A stretch of 64,000 bases of DNA, taken from positions 79,130,218 through 79,194,217 of the forward strand of contig OX419755.1 of the NCBI GenBank assembly GCA_948567375.1, read 5' to 3'. A model generated the notes under the pieces. It was not told the origin of the DNA. It worked only from the letters and a program-made list of their open reading frames with translations, and did no database searches. Of the stretch, positions 56,380 through 64,000 are shown in pieces; position 1 is the first letter of the stretch; every line of letters starts with the position of its first letter. A program made the position numbers and the translations under genes. The stretch is from Lunularia cruciata (Eukaryota; Streptophyta; Marchantiopsida; Lunulariales; Lunulariaceae).

Positions 56380-58339
56380 ATTATGCAAACTTCCTTGAAA
56401 GCTTATCAAACTCCATCAACCACTTTAGTGGTTGATGATCAATGATGAGAGTGAAGTGGTTACCAAATAAATAACATCAAAAATGTGTTATTGCCCACAT
56501 TAATACCAAGCACTCTCCCAAGCACTCCCTCTCATATGAATGATACTTTGCTTCCATTGAATTGTTGAAATGATCAACATAGGCCACTTCCATCTTGTTG
56601 GATGAGCATCGCTCCATGCTCAAACATACTTTAATTAGTGTGAACCTAGAGTGGTCATCTTTTGATCGTCTCTTAAGAATAGGGGCAAATATCAACCTCT
56701 CCTTGAGCTCTACAAAATTTCTCTCTTGCTCATATCTCCAACACCACTCTTGTGTGAGCTTGGTCACCTTTATCAAGGCCTTGGCAATGGCACAAAATTC
56801 TCTCAAATATTGGTGATAAAAGTTTACCAACCCAAGGAATGTTTGTATTCTGCTCATATATGTGGGCCAAGGTATTCATGCATTAGTCTTCACCTTGGTT
56901 TGCTGAAAACCAAGTCCACTAAGGTAGATAGTGTGACCCAAATACTAAACCTGCTTATGGAATAATATACATTTCCCAAGATGTAATTTGAATATATGAG
57001 ATCTCAATCTATCAAACACCTCCAATAAATGTCTCTCATGCTTCTCCATAGTATTGTTTAAGACAAAAATGTGATCAATGTAGTATTGAGAAATATCCAA
57101 TCCTCCTAAGATCTTTTCCATGACCTTTGGAACTTGGCATGAGCCCAAATGGTAAAAACCTCCACCAATATATTACATCCTTACCGTGAGGACCAATAGC
57201 CTAAAATGTTACCTTGGGCTTGTCATCCTCCCTGATTGGCAACCAATGATATCCAACTATAAGATACAAAATACTAAATACCTTTGCATGCTCAATTGTA
57301 TCAAATATCTCCTCCTATGTATGCATAATATACCAATCAGTCCTAATTTGTTGGTTGATAAGTGTAATATCAATAGTTAGACACATGATCTAGAGTTGAA
57401 ATTTGGTTTGGTAAAATCTGGGAGGATGTTATACATGATGGACTAAGTAGATCAAATAGAGATATCACCGAAAGAGTACTTATAATAATAGGTCCAAAAC
57501 TGAAACATGCTTAAAGACTTTAGAACCAATAGCTAGATACATGATCTAGAGATGAAATTTGGTTTGGTAACATCTGGGAGGATGTTACACATGATGGACT
57601 AAGTAGGTCAGATAGAGGTTTCACCAAAAGTACTTCTATTGATAGGGCAGAAATTGAAATTGGCATGAAAACTTCAACGGTAATTTTGGAGGCCTAAACG
57701 GATGAATTAGGCCTCAAAAATGTGCAGTCCCCCCCCCCCCCCCTCCCAAATAGACCAAAGGTTGGAATTTCCTCCTCCTTGGTTTGTCTCACCAAGAGCT
57801 TTCTAATGGTACCTCACCCACGTGATTCTAAGATTCCTACAAGAAGATTCCCTAAAATATTCCCTCTAATCAAAGTCTGTTTGACCAACCAGATAGGACC
57901 AAGACTGACATGTCACCCATCCAAGCAAGTAATCTAAGGGTGGAGCTTGCTGACAGGTCACCTATCCATGTACCTAATCCTATGGTGGAGTTTCCTTGGA
58001 GATCTTCCTTGGCTATATAATAAAGAGAAGGTGCTCCTTTGAAGCATCAAAGGACTGAGTGTAAAATTTTCATTTTCTCTCTTGAAGAGTTCTCTTGTCC
58101 TCATAGTATTACAATAAGACAATGATCTCCACACATCTACCTATTTGTGTTATTGTCATGCATAACTTTCTTGGTTGGCATCACTATAGTTGAAGCATAC
58201 CCTCCATGTGAAATCTCCACCAAAATAGCCTCAAAAAGGTTTCTACTATGGCTTTGAATCAATGCTCTCTCTATATGACTATATCTATAAGGACATCAAA
58301 AACTAGTGTATCAATAGTAAGCTCAATTAGAATACCATG
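56380..58339 (-). pseudogene. RNase H and RT of M3, split by a solo LTR
   Basis: RNase H and connection at 56477-56857 (FLGLVNFYHQYLREF, YHSYERECLGE). RT: YYIDHIFVLN at 57071-57082 (YIDD turned to YIDH) and LHLGKCILFHKQV. The N-terminal RT part lies beyond the solo LTR at 58114-58339. Confidence 0.85.
57363..58113 (+). repeat. Solo LTR of family T in M3 RT
   Basis: 751 bp, TGTAATATC to GTATTACA, long form. Perfect duplication ATAAG at 57358-57362 and 58114-58118. Confidence 0.96.
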
Positions 58340-58936
58340 TGTAATACCAATAGCTAAATATAGTATCTAAAGGTGGAAATTGGCATTTGGAAGGATTTTA
58401 TATATGATAGACTAAGTAGATCATATAGAGATGTCCCAAAAAGTGTACTTCCACTAATAAGGAAAGAGCCAAAAAACACCTTAAAAACCTCAAAGCCCAT
58501 TTTGGAGGCTTAAACAAATGAATTAGGCCTCAAAATTGGAGAATTTCATCTCCTTTGATGAAATGGCTTTCCCTCCCCCCCCCCTCCAACCCTACTATTT
58601 GCCTTGTTGAGAGCTTTCCAATAATACTGCACCATGTGATTTTGAGCTTCCTACAAGAAGATTCCTTAAAGATGCTCTCTAGTCAAACTTGTTTGACCAA
58701 CCAGATAGGACTAGGACCTACATGTTACCCATCCATACAACTAATATAAGGGTGGAGCTTGCTGATATATCACCAATCCATGTATTTGACCCAAGTATGG
58801 AGCTTCTTTGAGGAGATCTCTTTGCTATATAATAAAGACAATGTGCTTCTTTGGAGCTTTGGAGTATTGAGAGTTGAAGCTTTGTATTTCTTCTCTTTTT
58901 TTCTCTTGGATGTTCTCCTCTCCTCATAATATTACA
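58340..58936 (+). repeat. Solo LTR of family T in M3
   Basis: 597 bp, TGTAATACC to ATATTACA, short form. Flanks CCATG and ACGTC do not match clearly; the M1 and M2 readings at this point are otherwise continuous across it. Confidence 0.88.
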
Positions 58937-59429
58937 ACGTCTTTTTAGAGCACCCAAGTCATTCATATTGAAGGCAAAACAACTTGTGTAGCTCCTCAAG
59001 AACCTCCAAACTCTTTGTCTTTCCCCACTTGTAAGCATGGGTCCAATGTCTAGTCCCAAGTATCCTTTGTAATTAATATAAGAGTGGAATACATACGGAC
59101 TGGCTGCTACACCAAGTCCTTGAAAGCAATAATGTCATACCCCCAACTACTAGAGTCACTAACCTCATAGTGAAAAACTCCTTCTACTCTGGTTGCAAGC
59201 TCCACACATCCTTTGGCTACATCCCAAGTAGACCAAGGGTGTAACCCAAGTAGACCACTCTCACTAGTAGCCAGTGCTTGTGTCCCAATAATATCATGCC
59301 CACTTGGTCCATCACCTCCAACATGTGCTTGAATTGTCTCAATAGGCACAAGCACACAAGTGTCAAAGTGGTGATGCCAATCAAGCACATCTTACGTTGC
59401 TCTACCAATCCAAGGCTCACAATTTAGGT

Positions 59430-60360
59430 CAAATAGTTCAAGTCCATAGCCTGACCTAAAACCTAGTACTTGGATGCCTCTAACACTATTGAAATAGCAA
59501 TAAATTGGTATAGAAACCCATTGCTTGCTCTCCTTTATTGGTATTGGGCTCCACCAATTGCTATAATTGTAAGTCCCTAACAAGTCCAAGACCTCTTTCT
59601 CAAAAAGCATGTTAGCTTGGAAAACTCATGTGTGGGTAAAGTGGGTTTGAGCTACCTAACAAGGTTCACCACTACCATAGGTGATCCATCAACCACTACC
59701 GTTGTCTAAGATTGGCACCCAACATCCATAATATCATTGACAATAAGGTAGGTTAGCCGTTGAGTCCCATCATAAGCATGTTGTAAAACCTTTCTAGGTG
59801 AGAGGTTTATCTATCAAAGACAAAGATGATGAGCTTGTGATCCAACTTTGGTTGCATCAAATAATATAGCTATCTAAGAATGGACTTGATGTGTACTCTC
59901 CACCACCCATGTATGAGAATCACCCATCAAAAAGACATTCTCCAAAATATAGGTTGGAGAAATAGCTTAATGAATCTAGAGTTATTGTGGTATATATAAC
60001 ATCTCCCAAAACACACCAGAATAGAGATCTTGTACACCTTGACCTCAGCTAATACAAGTATGTCCCTTATATGACCATCCAAAAATCACCAAATGAACAG
60101 AACCATATCTCGTTAGATCTTACGCCCCCAACAAGGAAATGACTATTGGTAGGGTCTTTTAGTAACCCTTGATTGTTGACATTGATAATAACTTAGGTTA
60201 CCAATAGGCCAAGTGTGTCACATGATGTATAGAGACTTGCATATCAATCTAATCTCTCTCCATGTACAAGTACATCTGAATCTATGACTTGCCTATATTA
60301 CCATAGCTAGTAAAGTACTAATCCTACTAAAAAACTCCAATAAGCATGATTCCTCTGTTG
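59430..60360 (-). pseudogene. C5 cytosine DNA methyltransferase domain of M3
   Basis: Minus strand: LLEFF-RIST (motif I remnant, about 60330), VIFGWSYKGHT where M1 has GWPC (motif IV; the catalytic Cys is Tyr, 60065-60079), SGVFWEM, YILENVFLMGDS (motif VI, about 59935-59945), and LGQAMDLN (motif X, about 59445) with a frame change after MGF. Certainly inactive but confirms the domain as an inherited part of the family. Confidence 0.85.
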
Positions 60361-60890
60361 GATACTGCCAATCAATAAGTGTGGTATCAAAAGATGACCT
60401 AGACTCTAGAGGCCCATCCTCACACTAGTCTTCTGGTGGTACAAAGGCTCAACTCCAAGCTTGTTGCACCAACTAATCTGCATGTTGCTACAATGCTTCC
60501 TCAGAACTCCACAATAGAACATCCAAGATGGATGGAACAATCCCACTTGTACTCCAAATTTGAGTATCTCCTCTGGTACTAGGGCATCTTTTGCATGGAT
60601 TTTTCCTTCCAATAAGTCACCTACCCAAGTAATGGAACCACTAAAAGCTAAAATTGATGCCATGATCCTTGATTGTAATGAGCCAAGACTACTATTACTA
60701 AAGCACACAAATATGTGATATACCTATTCCTCACCTTATTTCCAACTTGGCCTTTAGGAATTTATCTCCTTCCAATAATCAATATTGAAACCCATGGGGT
60801 ATAACACTACTCTACCAACTAGCACATATTATGACTCTACTACTATCACAATGGCTTGAGCTCTCACCATCTATCAATTAGATGATTATG

Positions 60891-61486
60891 TGTAATCTTC
60901 TAAGGATAGGAGAACACTCAAGGAAAATCCAAAAGAAGAAACACACAACTTCCACTCTCAAATCTCTAATGCCCCAAAGGAGCACCTTGTCTTATTATTT
61001 AGCAAAGCAAATTCTCTCAAAGGAAGATCCACCCTTGGATAAGATACATGGATTGGTGACATGTCAACAAGCTCTACTTTAGATTAGTTTCATGCATGGG
61101 TGACATGTTGGTTTTGGTCCTATTTGGTTGGTCAAATAAGCTTTGACCAAAGGGAATCTTCAAAGAATCTTCCTATAGGAATCTAAAAATTGCATGGGTG
61201 AGATACTATTGGAAAGCTCTCAATGAGACATATAGGAGAGAGGGAAGGCCTGCCTTTAAATCCTCATGTATGTAATGTAATCATTTTTGGGCCTAATTCA
61301 TCCGTTTAAGCCTCCAAAATTGACTCTAAAGTTTTCAAGCTATTTTCAACTTTTGCTCTAATAGTAGAAGTACTCTTTTGGTGACACATTATCTAATCTA
61401 TTTATTCCATCATATATAACATCACTCCATAATGTTACCAAGCCAATTTTCACCTTTAGATAATATGTTTAACTATTAGTATTACA
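60891..61486 (-). repeat. Solo LTR of family T in M3
   Basis: 596 bp in reverse orientation, TGTAATCTTC to GTATTACA, short form. Flanks TTATG and CCGGG could both derive from CTAGG but are too decayed to assert. Confidence 0.88.
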
Positions 61487-62950
61487 CCGGGTTAAATCTA
61501 AACAATGAACTCCCCATGTGTGATATATTGTGTAGAACCACACTTAGAGATGTTTGGATTTGAAATGGACATCTCTCCACATTGGTCTTTTGTAGCCAAA
61601 ACCAAAAATTACAATCTTCTCCAACATAAGATGTTATACACTAGAGTCTAATAAGACACTTTCTAGTGTATAGACCTTCCTTGAAGGTCCCACCAATTAG
61701 AGCATCTCACTCTGGTTGTCCAATAGGACAACTCCAAGTGTGAACTGAGCTTGCTCAATTGCAAGTCTAGTTGGTAATTTGTCCAACCTAGCTATTGTTG
61801 CCTATTGAAATGTCTTGAGGATAGGATGACTCCCAAGATAAACACAAGAGAAGAAACAAAAGGCTTCAATCCTCAATACTCGGATGGCTCAAAGGAGCAC
61901 CTTGTCTTTGTTATATAGCAAAGAGGATCTCCCTCAAAGGGAGTTCCACCCTTGGATCAGATACATGGATTGGTGATATGTCAATGAGCTTTACCTTAGA
62001 TTAGTTGGATGGATGGGTGACATGTTGATCCTTGTTTTATCGGGTTGGTCAAATAAGTTTGACTTGAGTGAATCTTTGGGAAATCTTCTTGTAGGAAGCT
62101 TGGAAAATTATGGGTGAAGTACCATTGGAAAGTTCTTAATGAGATGAACATGGGAGGGAGAAAGAAAAGCCTTTTTCCCTTGGAATGGAGGAATTTTTTA
62201 ATTTTTTTAGGCTTAATTTATCTGTTTAGGCCTCCAAAATTGACTCTAAATTTTGAGGTGCTTTTACCTTTGCCCTATTAGTGGAAGTACTCTTTAGGTG
62301 AAACCTCTATCCTATCTACTTAGTCCATCATATATAACATCCTTCTAGATATACCCAAGCCAATTTCCATCTCTAGATAATATGTCTAGCTAATTGTATT
62401 ACACCTACCATAAACCTTTGGTAATTGAACAAATCCCATGCTCCTCAAGTAAGTAAGCTCCACCATCAACCACCTCTACTCTAGAAGTAAGAATCACATC
62501 ATTTTTACTCTTGTAAAGTGTGATAGCCAAACAAAACACTAGAGTTGGGTCAACTTCTAATGTAAACATGTCATTGATTGAGAACAAAAAGGAATACATA
62601 ATTAATTAAGCCGCTCCCAACATCATACTAGACTCAATTTGTGTAATAGTAGGTTTCTAACTAATATCTAGTCAATCATACACCCCATCACTACCTACCA
62701 TACTTACACTTGGATGTTTATTAGCCATAGATGTCATCTATAGTGCCTTAGAGATTGTGAAAGATTATGAAAGTCTGACTTGCCTACCAACCTTTCCTCT
62801 TTGTAGGTCTAACTTCACTTATGCTCCTATAGGCTTTGGAGCATGTATTGCACTCCTAGTCACTATGAAAAATGCATCAACCTGTGCTACTCTATACATA
62901 AAGTCCAAAACATTTCAATCACCAACATAAGAGGTGGAAGCCTTAGTGCT
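61487..62950 (-). pseudogene. Protease region of M3, split by a solo LTR
   Basis: Minus strand homologue of 23140-23900: VLLDSS at about 61645 marks the active-site strand; the GIFCLVG-equivalent and LDNQ blocks are shifted. Stretch 62405-62599 matches the M2 block near 23600. Weak but colinear. Confidence 0.65.
61806..62403 (-). repeat. Solo LTR of family T in M3
   Basis: 598 bp reversed, TGAAATGTCTTG (mutated TGTAATCTTG) to GTATTACA. CCTAT (61801-61805) and CCTAC (62404-62408) are its duplication. Confidence 0.9.
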
Positions 62951-64000
62951 TGAATCTGATCTCCTCTGAGCTATAGCCATGCTAGCCAATCTCTACTCCA
63001 ATTGCTCAATTTGAGTAACCATGGTTTTATTGGAAGCAAGGGCAAGTATTGGACCTCTACTATGTGTGGGTCCTCTACCACCTCATCCTCCATGACCTAG
63101 GGCTCCTCTACTCCCTACCATAGTAGCCCTACCACTTTGTAACTCCAAGTGAAGGTCAAAACATTGATCACTAGTGTGACCAAATCTATGGCAATGGTCA
63201 CATTGTTTTTGAGTTGTCTATGGTGCTCTAGAGGTTTCATGTTCATTGCACTAAGTGCACTCTCTCTTATAGTGAGGTCCACCACAAGTCCAACAAGCAA
63301 CACCACCGCTCATTGGCTATTACTGACCTAAAAATGAAGGTAAAGGTCTAGCTACACTAGGCTTTCCACTCACTCCATAAGATATGTGCTATCCACTTTT
63401 TCCTCAAAAGCCAACACAATATGATGCACTCTATTGCACTCTAGAAGAAGTAACAATTTTGAATGAGGTCTCCCTACCAAATCCAGATGTCACCACTCTC
63501 TCCCTTACCATGTTAAGCTCAATGTGCCTAGCCAAACTAAAGACCACTGCCAAAGTAGGTGAGGCAGTCTACAACAATGTAGCATCACATACTCTATGTT
63601 GTAACTTTTTGTCCAAACTCCCACACCAAAACTAGATGGTTTGAGCCTTAATAACTCCTTGAGTGAAATTAATCAACCATCTCATGCAAGTGTATGCCTT
63701 GCATAGGATCTCTCTATCCTTTTGTTGAACTCTTGCCAGCTCTTCAACTTGTGAGTCTGCACTCCTTGGTAGTTTCTCCTCAAGCACTAGAAGAAATCCA
63801 CTGTGGGCTTAAACCCTAATACTACACCATCTCTTGCAATGGTACCTCCACTCATTATAGCACCATCTCCAACTAGTGCACCTCCATTGGATACACCAAC
63901 ATTACTAGAGCTAGAACTTATGAGTACTACCAATCTACCCCTTTAAACCAAATCTAAAGTGATGAAGATGTAGTTTAAAGACCAATACTATCTCCATAGC
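62950..64000 (-). pseudogene. gag of M3, partial
   Basis: Both zinc knuckles are intact at about 63190-63310: CWTCGGPHYKREC (CX2CX3HX4C) and CDHCHRFGHTSDQC (CX2CX4HX4C). Capsid follows to the window edge, with a DTYVVIVGT-like remnant. Stops are present. Confidence 0.82.

Larger units (their letters stand above)
53834..64000 (-). mobile_element. Family-M gypsy element M3, 5' end outside the window
   Basis: Minus strand: 3' block 53834-54490, PHD finger 54650-54800, integrase 55320-55900, RNase H and RT 56380-58339, methyltransferase 59430-60360, protease 61487-62900 and gag to the window end. Four solo T LTRs interrupt it. The domain order is identical to M2. Confidence 0.87.

Overview
The window looks like the nuclear genome of a land plant with a large, repeat-rich genome. 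Seed-free plants or gymnosperms fit best, but the species cannot be named from the sequence. There are no bacterial signals, introns are of plant type, and roughly 85% of the bases are LTR retrotransposons and one non-LTR element in many states of decay. The only convincing host gene is a C4-methylsterol oxidase (SMO1-like, minus strand, 43777-45144), in an island of apparently non-repetitive DNA at about 39.9-46.0 kb.

Four element families are named here for reference. Family M is a Ty3/gypsy element with the order gag (two zinc knuckles) - protease - C5 cytosine DNA methyltransferase - reverse transcriptase - RNase H - integrase - PHD finger. It has three copies, all minus: M1 (5123-8059 plus 36180-39856, one element split by an insertion), M2 (8332-27659) and M3 (53834 to the window end). 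Family H is a chromodomain Ty3/gypsy element with 0.4-kb LTRs full of heat-shock elements: H1 (1-5122, plus), H2 (10584-16207, minus, both LTRs and target duplication) and two solo LTRs. Family T is a chromodomain element with 0.6-0.75-kb LTRs starting TGTAATA: T1 (8060-36179, plus, heavily interrupted) and eight solo LTRs. LINE-R is a non-LTR element whose reverse transcriptase is followed by a CCHC finger and a restriction-like endonuclease signature: one TSD-flanked copy, one minus-strand fragment and one 93-bp scrap.

Layout: 1-5.1 kb, H1 inserted in M1. 5.1-8.1 kb, left half of M1. 8.06-36.18 kb, T1 inserted in M1. T1's 5' LTR is split by M2; M2 is split by a solo T LTR; that LTR is split by LINE-R; and LINE-R is split by H2. 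This is a six-level nest with readable target duplications at most joints. 36.2-39.9 kb, right half of M1 (protease, gag, LTR). 39.9-46.0 kb, low-copy DNA with SMO1 and a long foldback. 46.0-53.8 kb, LINE-R remnants, AT-rich DNA and solo LTRs. 53.8-64 kb, M3 carrying four solo T LTRs.

The main discovery candidate is family M, a retrotransposon that carries its own DNA methyltransferase and a histone-reading PHD finger. Every retroelement ORF here has premature stops, so the copies in this window are fossils. The repeated occurrence of the same domains in the same order in separate copies shows that the architecture belonged to the active ancestor.
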